64,000 nt of DNA. It comes from Acidimicrobiia bacterium. GTDB taxonomy: Bacteria; Actinomycetota; Acidimicrobiia; Spongiisociales; Spongiisociaceae. A program made the position numbers and the translations under genes. The stretch is from contig WTGI01000087.1 in the NCBI GenBank assembly GCA_011523635.1, forward strand, positions 62,001-126,000. Direction: 5' to 3'. The notes under the pieces are model-generated. The model was given only the letters and a program-made list of their open reading frames with translations, was not told the DNA's origin and searched no databases. Positions 51,111-61,240 of the stretch are shown here, piece after piece (within the stretch, counting starts at the first letter, position 1; each line of letters starts with the position of its first letter).

Positions 51111-52187
51111 TCAGCCCAGCTTCTTGGAGATGGTGGCCGCTCCCCGCAAGGCCGTTCCGTCAGCCCCGGCCACCGAGAACCGGCGAGGCGCAGCGGCCTC
51201 CAGTTCGGCAACCATGTCCACGACCAGTTGCCTGCGGCTGATGGGCGGGTCCACCCACAAGTAGAGCGAGAGACTGCCGGGGATGGTGTTCACCTCGTTG
51301 ACCCACAGTTCGCCATCCCTCTCGAGGAAGTCGATCCGGGCCATCGACCGGATCCCCGTCAACTCGGTGACCCGGCGGGCCATCGACCGGATCCGCTCCT
51401 CGACCTCGCCGGGAAGGCTCGCCGGCAACTCGCGGGCCGACCCCTCGATGCCTCCCCCCGACAGGTACTTCTCGCGGTAGTCGTAGAACTGCTCGCTGAC
51501 CGGCGCCTCGATGGCGGACAACTCCACCCGCGGATAGGTCCGCACCGCCACGTTGAGATCCCGCCCACCCTCCAGGTAGGGCTCGATCACGGCTCCCCGG
51601 TCCAGGTGCGGCGACGACCCGAGTAGCGCGACCGCCGTTTCGTAGTCGCTCACCACCTCGATGCCGATCGACGACCCGCCGAAGCGGGGTTTGACGATGT
51701 AGGGGGGAGAGAAGTCGGGAGGGCCGCCGGTATCCACCGGAACCCGGGGCAGGCAGGGAAACCCCGATGCGGCCATCAAAGCCCCGAAGGTCAGCTTGTC
51801 CATCAGCAGGTTGGAGGCTGCCGCGTCCGGACCCGAGTACCGGATGCCGGCCAGGTCCATGGCGCCCTGCAGGGTCCCGTCCTCGCCCGGGCCACCGTGA
51901 CAGCAGACCAGCACCGTGTCCAGCTCCAAGCGGCGCCTCTTCAGGAACCATCCGGCCTGCGGGCGAGCCTCGAAGCGCAACTCCCGCGCCTTTGGAGGGA
52001 TCCCGGCCGCGTAGTCATCGGCCTCGCCGTCCGCGGCCACCAGGTACCAACCACCCGTCTTCGACCAGTAGAGGACCGAGGGGTTTGCGCCGGCCTCCTC
52101 TAGGAGCCGGGCGGCCTGCAGCCCGGTCAGCACGCTGATGTCATGCTCCGGCGACGGACCACCGAAAACCACCGCCGGTTTGGGCAT
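51111..52187 (-). CDS. ddl: D-alanine--D-alanine ligase
   Basis: ATP-grasp enzyme making the D-Ala-D-Ala dipeptide for peptidoglycan. The 358-aa protein has FGGPSPEHDISVLTG at the N-terminus, CCHGGPGEDGTLQG, VKPRFGGSSIGIEVV, and RIDFLERDGELWVNEVNTIPG with the metal ligands. YDYREKYLSGG is compatible with a D-Ala rather than D-Lac specificity, though this is not decisive. ATG 52185-52187 has GGAGGTGA at 7 nt; upstream open frame is not family-like. Confidence 0.93.
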   Translation of the reverse strand: MPKPAVVFGGPSPEHDISVLTGLQAARLLEEAGANPSVLYWSKTGGWYLVAADGEADDYAAGIPPKARELRFEARPQAGWFLKRRRLELDTVLVCCHGGPGEDGTLQGAMDLAGIRYSGPDAAASNLLMDKLTFGALMAASGFPCLPRVPVDTGGPPDFSPPYIVKPRFGGSSIGIEVVSDYETAVALLGSSPHLDRGAVIEPYLEGGRDLNVAVRTYPRVELSAIEAPVSEQFYDYREKYLSGGGIEGSARELPASLPGEVEERIRSMARRVTELTGIRSMARIDFLERDGELWVNEVNTIPGSLSLYLWVDPPISRRQLVVDMVAELEAAAPRRFSVAGADGTALRGAATISKKLG

Positions 52188-52393
52188 CGCCTTCACCTCC
52201 AGGACCGTCAAATGCCGTCGCCCTCCCAGTCGGGCAGGGCCGTCCAAGGCTAGTAATGACCATCGGTCGTGAAACACCGGAGGGCTCGCGGTCCGCGGGG
52301 ATGGTTCCGTGCGGCAACCAGGAGTCTCGCTATCATTCCCGGCGGCCCTTCTACAGGGCATGATCGACCCAGCGACCGTCGGGGGGCGTACCC

Positions 52394-53644
52394 ATGGCTA
52401 CCAAGTTCTGGCATCCGTTCGCGGACATGCGGGCCGTGCTCGAGAGCGAGTTGGTGATCGCGCGCGGCGAGGGGTGCTACGTCTGGGACGACTCAGGGAA
52501 GCGCTACCTCGACGCCGCCGCCAGCCTGTGGTACTGCAACATCGGGCACGGCCGCTCCGAGATCGCCACCGCGGTCGCCGACCAGATGCGCACCCTCGAG
52601 GCCTACTCGACCTTCGGAGACCTCACCTCGCCACCGGTCAACGAGCTGACCGATCGCCTCTCGATGATCGCGCCGGTTCCGGAGAGCGTGAGCTTTCTCA
52701 CCAGCGGCGGTTCCGACTCCGTGGACACCGCTGTCAAGCTCGCCCGCCGGTACCACACCGCCATGGGCCGGTCCGACCGGACCTTCGTGCTGAGCCGGTC
52801 ACGGGCCTATCACGGGATGCACACCGCCGGCACCAGCATCGCCGGTATCTCCGCCAACAATGACGGGTACGGCAAGCTGCTGACCGACACGGCCCTGGTC
52901 GAGTGGGACTCGCACGACTCCCTGCTGGACGCCATCGAGCGGATCGGCGCCGAACGCATCGCGGCGTTCATCTGCGAGCCGATCATCGGCGCGGGCGGCG
53001 TCCTCGCTCCCCCGCCCGGCTACCTGGAGAAGGTCAGGGGAATCTGCCGGGACACCGGCATCCTGTTCATCGCCGATGAGGTGATCACCGGCTTCGGGCG
53101 CACGGGGATGTGGTTCGCCAGCCACCGCTGGAACCTGGAGCCCGACCTGGTCACGTGCGCCAAGGGCATAACCTCGGGCTACCTTCCGCTGGGCGCGGTG
53201 ATCGCGGCGCCCCACGTGGCCGAGCCGTGGTTCGAGGGTGACGCGGGGCTGTGGAGGCACGGATATACCTACACGGGACATACCACCGTGGCGGCAGCCG
53301 CCATCGCCAACCTCGACATAATCCAAAGGGAGAACCTGCTGGCGGAAGCGAGCCGGCTGGAGGCTCAACTGGCGGCCGGGCTGGGCCCGCTGGCCGCCCA
53401 CGACCTCGTCAGCGAGGTGAGGTGTGGCGTCGGTGCTCTGGCAGCCATCCAACTGGCGCCAGAGGCGGCCGCCGAGAACCCGCAGCTACCGGATCAGATG
53501 AACAGCGCCCTGCGCAAGCATGGGGTTCTGAGCAGGATCCTGTTCGGCAACGCCGTACAGATCTCACCGCCCTTCGTGATGACAGAGAGCCAGGTGACCG
53601 ATCTGGCCGATGCCACACGAGCGAGTCTCGACGAGCTAAGTTAG
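52394..53644 (+). CDS. Class III PLP-dependent aminotransferase
   Basis: 416-aa fold-type I aminotransferase. It begins FWHPFADMRAV and has LTSGGSDSVDTAVKLARRYH (cofactor phosphate region), ICEPIIGAGGV and ILFIADEVITGFGRTGMWFA with the PLP-contacting Asp. The Schiff-base Lys lies in TCAKGITSGYLPLG. Relatives use omega-amino donors (beta-alanine, taurine, putrescine or similar) with pyruvate; the exact donor cannot be read from the sequence. The start ATG 52394 follows a G-rich stretch. Convergent with the EamA transporter gene. Confidence 0.9.
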   Translation: MATKFWHPFADMRAVLESELVIARGEGCYVWDDSGKRYLDAAASLWYCNIGHGRSEIATAVADQMRTLEAYSTFGDLTSPPVNELTDRLSMIAPVPESVSFLTSGGSDSVDTAVKLARRYHTAMGRSDRTFVLSRSRAYHGMHTAGTSIAGISANNDGYGKLLTDTALVEWDSHDSLLDAIERIGAERIAAFICEPIIGAGGVLAPPPGYLEKVRGICRDTGILFIADEVITGFGRTGMWFASHRWNLEPDLVTCAKGITSGYLPLGAVIAAPHVAEPWFEGDAGLWRHGYTYTGHTTVAAAAIANLDIIQRENLLAEASRLEAQLAAGLGPLAAHDLVSEVRCGVGALAAIQLAPEAAAENPQLPDQMNSALRKHGVLSRILFGNAVQISPPFVMTESQVTDLADATRASLDELS

Positions 53645-53684
53645 TAGTTGCTAGTTTTTGTTGTATATAGATACTAGAAACTAG
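53641..53684. repeat. Heptamer-type repeat/hairpin R9 (aminotransferase vs EamA)
   Basis: TTAGTAGTTGCTAGTTTTTG continues from the aminotransferase stop. CTAGTTT (53651-53657) can pair with AAACTAG (53678-53684) across an AT-rich loop. The minus-strand EamA TAG stop (53674-53676) is inside the block. Confidence 0.7.
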
Positions 53685-54558
53685 AGATGGTTACCAACCC
53701 GAGGACGGTCAGGGCGGCGCCGGCCACCACCTTGGCGGTCAGTTTCTCCAGGTCTCTCAGGAACAGCGCCGAGAACAGCACCACCATCAGGGGCTGGGAC
53801 ATGATGATCGGACCAACGACCGACACGTCTCCGGACTCGAGCGCCTGGAAGACCGACAGCACGCCGAGACCGGCCAGGAACCCGGTGGGAATGAACCACT
53901 GCCACCCGGGTTCCAGGCTGACCGTAGCCCGTATCCGGGGCGCGACCGCCAGAACGATCAGCCAGAGCAAGATGATGGTGATGGTGCCGCTCACCGCGCC
54001 GAAGGCCGGATGGGGAGTCTCTTCCAGGCCCAGCTTGCGCAGCAGATCCGATGAGGCGAACGAGACTCCGCCGAGCACCGGCAGGAGATAGGCCCACCGC
54101 CCGGCCTTCACGGGCTCCCGGTGGCCGCCGGACCCGACAGTGGCAGGTTGTCCCCTCACCAGCACCGTGATGCCCGCCGCTATGGCCACCGCTCCGGCAA
54201 CGCGCCAGACCGTCACCGGCTCGGAAAGCAGGATCCATCCCCCCAGCAGGGCCAGTGCCGGATAGGTGGCGGTCTGGAGGGGCGTGGCGGTGGAAGGACC
54301 GATCAGCATGACCGCGAAGATGAAGGCAGTCCGGCCCACCCCCTCCCCGACGATCCCGCCGGCCACGAAGAACAGGATCGCCTTAAGGGTCAACCCGGTC
54401 GGGGGATCGGCCAGAGTGAAAGCGCCGGTGACAAGGGCTCCGACCGGTAACGAGACCATCAGGCCGGTCATCAGGCTGTTGTTACGAAAACCCCGGGTGA
54501 CCGTGATGGCGAGGGCCGAGAAGCTCGCCGCCGCCAGCAGCGCGAAGACTACCGGCAC
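53674..54558 (-). CDS. EamA/DMT family transporter
   Basis: 294-aa membrane protein with ten predicted helices in two repeats of the drug/metabolite transporter fold. Repeat one ends ATYPALALLGGWILLSEPVTVWRVAGAVAIAAGITVL. Repeat two ends SQPLMVVLFSALFLRDLEKLTAKVVAGAALTVLGLV; both are EamA signatures. Substrate unknown. The start is GTG 54556-54558, and the stop lies in repeat R9. It follows ppsA with a 79-nt gap on the same strand. Confidence 0.88.
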   Translation of the reverse strand: MPVVFALLAAASFSALAITVTRGFRNNSLMTGLMVSLPVGALVTGAFTLADPPTGLTLKAILFFVAGGIVGEGVGRTAFIFAVMLIGPSTATPLQTATYPALALLGGWILLSEPVTVWRVAGAVAIAAGITVLVRGQPATVGSGGHREPVKAGRWAYLLPVLGGVSFASSDLLRKLGLEETPHPAFGAVSGTITIILLWLIVLAVAPRIRATVSLEPGWQWFIPTGFLAGLGVLSVFQALESGDVSVVGPIIMSQPLMVVLFSALFLRDLEKLTAKVVAGAALTVLGLVTISSF

Positions 54559-54637
54559 GACCGGTCAGCAGACGGCGCGGGTGTGCGTACCGGGCATCCG
54601 GATGATCCCTCGGGCACCGGGGATACCGGCCACGACC

Positions 54638-56995
54638 TCATGCCTCCTGGCCGGACAGGTACATCCAGGTCTCGACCACCGTATCGGGATTCAACGAGAC
54701 GCTCTCCAGCCCGACCTCCACCAGCCACGCCGCGAAGTCCGGATAGTCGGAGGGGCCCTGGCCGCAGATTCCTATGTACTTGCCGGCATCGCGGCACGCC
54801 TCGACCGCCATCCGGATCAACTCCTTGACAGCCGGGTTACGCTCGTCGAACAGGCCGGCTACCAGGGCCGAGTCGCGATCCAATGCCAGGGAGAGCTGGG
54901 CCAGGTCATTCGACCCGATCGAGAACCCATCGAAGAACTCCAGGAACTCCGAGGCGAGCAGGGCGTTGGAGGGTATCTCGCACATCATGATGATCCGGAG
55001 CCCGTCCTGCCCGCGACGCAGGCCGTTGCGCGCCAACACGTCCACCACGCTGGCGGCCTCATCCACGGTCCGTACGAATGGGACCATGACCTCGATGTTG
55101 CCAAGGCCGAGCTCGTTCCGCACCCGACGCAGCGCCTCGCACTCGAGCGCGAACACATCGGCGAACTCCGAGGAGCGGTACCGGGAGGCTCCCCGGAACC
55201 CGAGCATCGGATTCTCCTCGGTCGGCTCGTACCGGCTCCCGCCCAGCAGGTGGGCGTACTCGTTCGACTTGAAGTCGGACAGGCGCACGATCACCGGCTT
55301 GGGATGGAAGCCGAGAGCCAGCGTCGCGATCCCCTCCACCAGCTTTGTGATGAAGAACGACCGGGGATTCTCGTATCCGGAGATGCGCGCCTCGATGCCC
55401 TCCCGCACGTCGGCGGGCACGTCCGGGTAGTCGAGCAGGGCCTTCGGGTGGACTCCGATGGCGTTGTTGATGATGAACTCCATCCTGGCCAGGCCCACGC
55501 CGTGGTTGGGAATCCGGCTGAATCCGAAGGCGCGGGAGGGGTTTCCGACGTTCATCATCACCTTGGTGGGCGGATCCGGCATGCGATCCAGCTGGACCAC
55601 CTCGGTCCGGAACGGTACGGCTCCTTCGTAGACCCTCCCGATCTCACCCTGAGCGCACGAGACCGTAACCTCGGCGCCATCCTCCAGTCGCCGGGTGGCG
55701 TTCCCGGACCCCACCACGGCCGGAACTCCCAGCTCCCGAGCGATTATGGCGGCATGGCAGGTGCGACCGCCACGGTTGGTGACGATGGCCGCGGCCCGCT
55801 GCATCACGGGCTCCCAGTCCGGATCCGTCATGTCCGCGACCAGGACATCACCCTCTTCGACCCGGTTCATTTCTCGGGGAGAGTGGACGACCCTCACCGT
55901 GCCGGCCCCGATGCGCTGGCCCACGCTGCGGCCCGTCACCAGGACGGCGCCGCTCCCCTCCAGCCGGAACCGGGTGAGGATCGCCTGGCTCTCCCGGCTC
56001 CGCACTGTCTCCGGGCGCGCCTGGACAATGTAGATGCGGCCGTCGTCGGTGTCCTTCGCCCATTCGACGTCCATCGGGCGTCCGTAGTAGTCCTCGATGG
56101 CCACCGCCTGGCGGGCTAGTTCCTCGATCTCAGGATCGCTGAGGCAGAACCGCCGCTGGTCGGCGAGCGGAACATCCTCCACCTCGACCTCGGATCCTCC
56201 CAACTCGCCGAACACCATCTGCTGCGTCTTGGTCCCGAGCGTCCGGGAGATCACCGCCGGTCGCCCGGCGGCCAGGTTCCGCTTGGCCACGTAGAACTCG
56301 TCAGGGTTGATACCTCCCTGGACCAGGAGCTCACCCAGGCCGTAGGCGCCGGTGATGAACACCACCCCGTCGAACCCGCTCTCGGTGTCGATCGTGAACA
56401 CGACCCCGGACGCGGCACTGCGCACCATCCTCTGCACGCCCGCGGAGATGGCGACCCGGCCCTCGTCGTATCCGCTCCGGATCCGGTAGCTGAGAGCCCG
56501 GTGGCTGAAGAGGGAGGCGAAGACATCCCGAACCGCCCGGACCACCCGGTCGGCGCCCTGCACTCCGAGGTAGGTGTCCTGCAGGCCGGCGAAGGAGGCA
56601 TCCGGCAGATCCTCGGCGGTGGCGGACGAGCGTACCGCCACTACGGACCCGCCCGGCTCGGCGCCCAGGCTCTCGTAGGCAACGCCGATCTCGTCGATCA
56701 ACCGTTCGGGAACCGGCGCGCCAGCCACCCAGCGCCGGATGTCCTCTCCGGCGTCGCGCAACGCGCCCGGGTCATCCTTGCCGGCCTCTAGCAGGCGCCG
56801 GTCGACGCGGCCCTGCAGTCCCGACTCGCTCATGAACAGCCGGAACGCGTCCACGGTGGTCGCGAAGCCGTTGGGCACGATCACGCCCAACGACCCCAGA
56901 TTGGAGTACATCTCCCCGAGCGAGGCGTTCTTGCCCCCCACCAGCGGAACGTCCCTGAGGGAGACATCCCCGAACCACCTGATCAGCCCCGTCAT
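54638..56995 (-). CDS. ppsA: Phosphoenolpyruvate synthase
   Basis: Converts pyruvate and ATP to PEP, AMP and phosphate for gluconeogenesis. The 785-aa protein has the N-terminal nucleotide-binding domain ([35 protein letters not shown]). The phospho-His domain has His414 in [21 protein letters not shown]. The PEP/pyruvate barrel includes [15 protein letters not shown] and [10 protein letters not shown] with the catalytic Cys. The start is ATG 56993-56995. Pyruvate-phosphate dikinase is a less likely alternative given length and motifs. Confidence 0.94.
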   Translation of the reverse strand: MTGLIRWFGDVSLRDVPLVGGKNASLGEMYSNLGSLGVIVPNGFATTVDAFRLFMSESGLQGRVDRRLLEAGKDDPGALRDAGEDIRRWVAGAPVPERLIDEIGVAYESLGAEPGGSVVAVRSSATAEDLPDASFAGLQDTYLGVQGADRVVRAVRDVFASLFSHRALSYRIRSGYDEGRVAISAGVQRMVRSAASGVVFTIDTESGFDGVVFITGAYGLGELLVQGGINPDEFYVAKRNLAAGRPAVISRTLGTKTQQMVFGELGGSEVEVEDVPLADQRRFCLSDPEIEELARQAVAIEDYYGRPMDVEWAKDTDDGRIYIVQARPETVRSRESQAILTRFRLEGSGAVLVTGRSVGQRIGAGTVRVVHSPREMNRVEEGDVLVADMTDPDWEPVMQRAAAIVTNRGGRTCHAAIIARELGVPAVVGSGNATRRLEDGAEVTVSCAQGEIGRVYEGAVPFRTEVVQLDRMPDPPTKVMMNVGNPSRAFGFSRIPNHGVGLARMEFIINNAIGVHPKALLDYPDVPADVREGIEARISGYENPRSFFITKLVEGIATLALGFHPKPVIVRLSDFKSNEYAHLLGGSRYEPTEENPMLGFRGASRYRSSEFADVFALECEALRRVRNELGLGNIEVMVPFVRTVDEAASVVDVLARNGLRRGQDGLRIIMMCEIPSNALLASEFLEFFDGFSIGSNDLAQLSLALDRDSALVAGLFDERNPAVKELIRMAVEACRDAGKYIGICGQGPSDYPDFAAWLVEVGLESVSLNPDTVVETWMYLSGQEA

Positions 56996-57061
56996 CCACC
57001 GCCTCCCGGGGTCGCGGGCCGTCCATCATAGGATCGGCGGACTCGACCTACGGTCAGTTGC

Positions 57062-59947
57062 TCATCCCTCCAGCAACCCGACCAGGTGGTCGGTCAGCCG
57101 GGCGGCCTCTTCGACCTTCGCCTGGTACTCGCCCAGGTCACCGGAGCGGAGGGCCGCATCGGCCTCGGTCAGGAGACGGTCGATCTGCAGAACGGTGGCC
57201 TGGAGGTCGGTGGTCGTACCGTCGCTTGGAAGGGTCACGGTCTCCTCTGACGGCGTGTCGACAGTGGGTCTGTCGACGATCGGCGCCGATCCGAAGATCT
57301 CCGCGAGGGCCGCATCCAGCGTCTCGCTCATGATCGGGGTGGTCTGGTCACCGAACACCACCACCACCCGCTTGAACTCGGGCAGCAGGACCCCCTCCGC
57401 CCGGAGGTAGATGGGCTGGATGAACAGGAGGGACTCCTCGACGGGCACCACCAGCATGTTGCCCCGGATGATCTCGGATCCTTGCTGGCCGAGCAGGGTG
57501 AACTGTTGGGAGATGACCGGATCCTGGTCGATCCGGGCGCTCACCTGCTCAAGCCCGTTGGTGAGTTGTCCCCTGGGCAGGCGGTAGTCGATGATCTTCC
57601 CGTACTCGTCGGGACCGCTCTTGGCCACCAGGAAGGCGGTCATGTTGTTCCGGCTGGCCGGGTTGAAGCTCTGGAAGATCAGGTAGGACAGGTCCTCCTC
57701 ATCCGGCAACCTCATCAGCATGTAATAGGGCAGGCTCTGGCGGAGGTCCTTCCTTACCCGGCCGGTCTGGTCGAAGGCGTCGCCCCGCAGCAACTCCCGG
57801 TCAGATGTGGCCGGATCGCCCGGGATGTCCCACTTGTCCTCGTCCTGGAAGAAGTCCTGCGGATCGAGTTGGTGATAGGTGGCGTACATCTCGGACTGGA
57901 CCCGGAACATGTCCTCGGGATAGCGCAGATGGCTCCGTAGCTCCTCGCTCATCTCGGATGCGTCCGTGAACACCTCGGGGAACACGTCCCGGTAGGCCTG
58001 CGTGAGCGGATCCGTGGGTTCGAGCACGTAGAGTGTCATGGTTCCGTCCTCGGCGTCAACCACCGCCTTGACCGAATTGCGGATGTAGTTGAAGTCGCGC
58101 GACAGATCCGAGGTGATCCCGAGGCGCTCGTCGATTACCGGCGCCGAGTACGGGTACCTGCTAGTGGTCGAGTAGAGGTCGACTATCCAGACCAGGCGCC
58201 CGTCGATGAGAGCCAGGTACGGATCGTTGTCGGCTTGCATGAAGGGCGCCACCCGGGCGAGCCGATCGACCACGTTGCGCACCATCAACACCCGGGATTC
58301 GGGAGTGAGCTCGGGTGAGATGAGGGTGTTCAGGTCACCGAACCGAAGCGCCATCGCCAACCGGACCACTACGTTGGACAGCGGCACGCCGCCCCTCCCC
58401 TCGTAGGTGTTGCGAACCACGGTGTCGTCCTGGCCGGATGGGAAGTCCACCTCCAGCTGGTTGGTCCGGGCGATGACATAGCTTCCCGTCTCGGCCGTCT
58501 CGCCGAAATAGAGGCGGGGCTGGCTGACCTGGAACTCGGACACGATCGACTCGGGTGGAACGTCGCGCACCAGGAAGTCGGGCTCGCCCGTGGTGGGGTT
58601 GACATCGTTGGCCCGGGAGATCACCACCCCGAACCCGTGGGTGTACACCAGCGTCTCGTTGACCCATCCTTCCGCCGGCAGGTCCTCCGAGTCCAGTTCA
58701 CGTGCCGCCACCATCACCTGGGTGAGCTCCCCGTCGATCACGTACCGGTCGGTGTCCACGCTGGATATCTGGTAGTAGGGGCGGATCGCCTGTAGCTGGG
58801 AGTATGCCGGCACCAGCACGCCGGGGTCCCAGAGCTTCACGTTGCTGATGGTCGCCTGGTTTCCGGCGATGTCCTCGCTCGTAAGGTCGGGAGAGGCCGC
58901 GAAGTCGCGTGTCTCCACCTGCCCCTCCCCCATGCCGTAGGCATCCAGGGTGAACTCGATGTGATGCTCGATGTAGGGCCGTTCCAGATTGAACTGGTTG
59001 GGCTGGACACGGAACCGCTCTATGGCCGCCGGGATGACGCCACCGACGACTACCGAGACGATGAGCCAGAGCCCGCCCGCCACGGCGGGGAGTAGCCAGC
59101 CGGCCTGGCGCATGTTCCATAGGAGCAAGCCCGCGCCCAGTATCGAGATGGCCATCAGCAAGGTGAGGGCCGGGCGGTGGGCGGTGACGTCCGTGTAGGA
59201 AGCGCCGAAGATGGCGCCCCGGGTCGAGTAGAGGAGTTCGTAGGCGTCGAGCCGATAGGCGACCGCCTTGAGCAGCGCCAGGGCCGCCAGCAGGACCGAC
59301 AGATGGGCTTTGACCCCTCTCGAGACGAGGGGCATCTGGTTCGGCAGCCGCTGGATACCGCCGCTCAGGTAGTGGTACGCCAGCGAGACCAGTGCGGATG
59401 CGAACACGAGTTGGATCGCCCAGCCCACGATGTTCCGGTAGACGGGTAGGTGGAACACGTAGAAAGACACATCGACCCCGAAGATCGGATCGGTCCTGCC
59501 GAAGGGCACCGCGTTGATCCAGACCAGCACATCCCGCCACCACGCGGATATCGAGACACCGAGCAGGAGCCCTAGAACCGTCGCCCCGGCCAGGTGGGCG
59601 CGGATCCGGCGGGCGCGGATCCATTGCCGGAAGCGGCGGATCACCTCGTCATCCGGGCCTCCGTTCATCATCGGGTTGACCTTGGAGCGGGAGACCACCT
59701 CCAGGTTGATCCAGATGACGAAGGCGGCCACCACGAAACCGGCCAGCCCCAACAGGATGCGGGACAGCAGGGTGGTGACCCAAACCGACGTGGCGCCCAC
59801 CGAACTGAACCAGAGATAGTCGGTCCATGCGGTGGCCAGCCCGCTCAGCGCCGTCAGCAGCAGGAAGGCGGCCAGTGCCACGAGGATGAGCCAGCGACTG
59901 GAACGGCGGCGGGGCCGCCGGAACGAACCCGGCTCCATTCTGATCAT
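57062..59947 (-). CDS. UPF0182 family large membrane protein
   Basis: 961-aa protein of the actinobacterial UPF0182 family (Rv3193c in M. tuberculosis), function unknown. About seven transmembrane helices fill residues ~18-320, with the conserved YLWFSSVGATSVWVT and PIFGVDVSFYVFHLPVYR. A large extracytoplasmic domain follows with ERPYIEHHIEFTLDAYGM, YTHGFGVVISRANDV and YPEDMFRVQSEMYATYH. The last ~90 residues are low-complexity and helical. ATG 59945-59947; an in-frame ATG lies nine bases downstream. It sits near a YlbL-type protease as in mycobacteria. Confidence 0.92.
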   Translation of the reverse strand: MIRMEPGSFRRPRRRSSRWLILVALAAFLLLTALSGLATAWTDYLWFSSVGATSVWVTTLLSRILLGLAGFVVAAFVIWINLEVVSRSKVNPMMNGGPDDEVIRRFRQWIRARRIRAHLAGATVLGLLLGVSISAWWRDVLVWINAVPFGRTDPIFGVDVSFYVFHLPVYRNIVGWAIQLVFASALVSLAYHYLSGGIQRLPNQMPLVSRGVKAHLSVLLAALALLKAVAYRLDAYELLYSTRGAIFGASYTDVTAHRPALTLLMAISILGAGLLLWNMRQAGWLLPAVAGGLWLIVSVVVGGVIPAAIERFRVQPNQFNLERPYIEHHIEFTLDAYGMGEGQVETRDFAASPDLTSEDIAGNQATISNVKLWDPGVLVPAYSQLQAIRPYYQISSVDTDRYVIDGELTQVMVAARELDSEDLPAEGWVNETLVYTHGFGVVISRANDVNPTTGEPDFLVRDVPPESIVSEFQVSQPRLYFGETAETGSYVIARTNQLEVDFPSGQDDTVVRNTYEGRGGVPLSNVVVRLAMALRFGDLNTLISPELTPESRVLMVRNVVDRLARVAPFMQADNDPYLALIDGRLVWIVDLYSTTSRYPYSAPVIDERLGITSDLSRDFNYIRNSVKAVVDAEDGTMTLYVLEPTDPLTQAYRDVFPEVFTDASEMSEELRSHLRYPEDMFRVQSEMYATYHQLDPQDFFQDEDKWDIPGDPATSDRELLRGDAFDQTGRVRKDLRQSLPYYMLMRLPDEEDLSYLIFQSFNPASRNNMTAFLVAKSGPDEYGKIIDYRLPRGQLTNGLEQVSARIDQDPVISQQFTLLGQQGSEIIRGNMLVVPVEESLLFIQPIYLRAEGVLLPEFKRVVVVFGDQTTPIMSETLDAALAEIFGSAPIVDRPTVDTPSEETVTLPSDGTTTDLQATVLQIDRLLTEADAALRSGDLGEYQAKVEEAARLTDHLVGLLEG

Positions 59948-59971
59948 GATCCAGGAGAGTAGCGGGCTACC

Positions 59972-61180
59972 TCAGACAGGGGCGTTGGAGCGCCTGACCC
60001 GGCTCCGTAACCGGGCGAAAAGTGCCGCCAGTTCGTCATCCGACGGCGCCAGACCGCCGGCATCGCCGCCACTGCCGCGGGCGGTACCGGGCGCCCTGCT
60101 GGGACCCGGCCCGGTTCCGGCCCAGGACGGCGCGGACGGTTCAGCGGAACGATCCGATCGTTCCCCGACCGCGGATTCTCCGTTCTCCGACTCGACACCG
60201 CCCTCTGATCCGGACCGGAGGCGAGCCACTTCTCGGGCCACCTCCACCGCATCCACCTCGACACGGGCCCGCGTAGCGGGGGTACCGACCAGGCGAACGC
60301 TCCGCGTCCCGTCGGCCCAGCCGAGACGGATGGCGGGCTCGCCGCCCGCCACACCCTCGTCATCGTCGCTGCTCGCAGGCTCCGCCGATTCGTCCTTCAC
60401 CGGCGCCTCAGCCGGGGTCGAACCGGCAGGAATCACCCGGATCGTGCCGTACACCTGTGGTGGAGGCGGCGGGCCCGACTCCTCGACCTGCCCGTTCTCC
60501 GCCGGAACCTGCACCACCAACCGCTTGGTCGGCGCGGTAGCCGACTCGGCGTCCTCGCCATCGGGAACCTGCTCACCGGCTTCCCCGTCGGCGTTTGCGT
60601 CCGGGCCGGCAACGCTGGCCAACTCGACCAGACGGTCGTACTCCACTCTCGCCGTCTGCAGGACGTTCTCGGAGTCCCGGCGCGCCGCCGCCAGATTCCG
60701 TATCGCCCGGCGCTCCGCGTCATCGATGATCCGGAGGGCATCACGCTCCGCCTCAGCCCGTAGGTCGGCCACCTCGGAACTCGCCGCCTCCAGCATGTCC
60801 GTGGCCGCCTCCCAGGCAACCTGTCGCAGGGTGAAGGCTTCGTCCTCCGCCTCGGCCACGATCTCTCGGGCCTGCTGGTGAGCCGACTCCACGCTGTCCG
60901 ATACATCGACCTCGGCTGTGCTACGGATGCGCTCGGCCGCCGATCGGGCCGATTCCAGTACCTCGTCGATCTCCCGCACGGCCGAGGCGATCACCCCGCT
61001 CAACTCCGGCTCGGGCACCCTTCCGCTCTCGTCGGGAATCCGAGCCCCCTGGGAGGAGAGCCGGGCAATACGCTGGTTGGCATCCTTGACGAATGCCCGC
61101 ACCTCGAGAGGGTCATAGCCCAGGAGCGTCCGGCTGAATGCCAGCTCCTCGGCGTCCGCGATAGGCGTCTCTCTGTTCAT
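59972..61180 (-). CDS. DivIVA-domain coiled-coil protein
   Basis: 402-aa protein. Residues ~10-45 (ELAFSRTLLGYDPLEVRAFV) match the N-terminal DivIVA membrane-curvature domain pattern (F-xxxLxGYDxxEVxxFL). A coiled coil of ~140 residues follows (AEDEAFTLRQVAWEAATDML, ERDALRIIDDAERRA). The rest is Pro/Glu/Ser-rich and disordered, ending with a short helical DDELAALFARLRSRVRR. By analogy it could organise growth at poles or septa (Wag31-like). It lies between UPF0182 and the PDZ/Lon protease. Confidence 0.8.
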   Translation of the reverse strand: MNRETPIADAEELAFSRTLLGYDPLEVRAFVKDANQRIARLSSQGARIPDESGRVPEPELSGVIASAVREIDEVLESARSAAERIRSTAEVDVSDSVESAHQQAREIVAEAEDEAFTLRQVAWEAATDMLEAASSEVADLRAEAERDALRIIDDAERRAIRNLAAARRDSENVLQTARVEYDRLVELASVAGPDANADGEAGEQVPDGEDAESATAPTKRLVVQVPAENGQVEESGPPPPPQVYGTIRVIPAGSTPAEAPVKDESAEPASSDDDEGVAGGEPAIRLGWADGTRSVRLVGTPATRARVEVDAVEVAREVARLRSGSEGGVESENGESAVGERSDRSAEPSAPSWAGTGPGPSRAPGTARGSGGDAGGLAPSDDELAALFARLRSRVRRSNAPV

Positions 61181-61240
61181 ATGTGGATAACTCTACCCCG
61201 TGATCCGCATCTTGGGGATAAGTTCCTGCAACAGATGGAG

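Noticed and set aside
54266-56119. 617-aa plus-strand open frame
   Set aside because: Antisense to EamA and ppsA; no family features.
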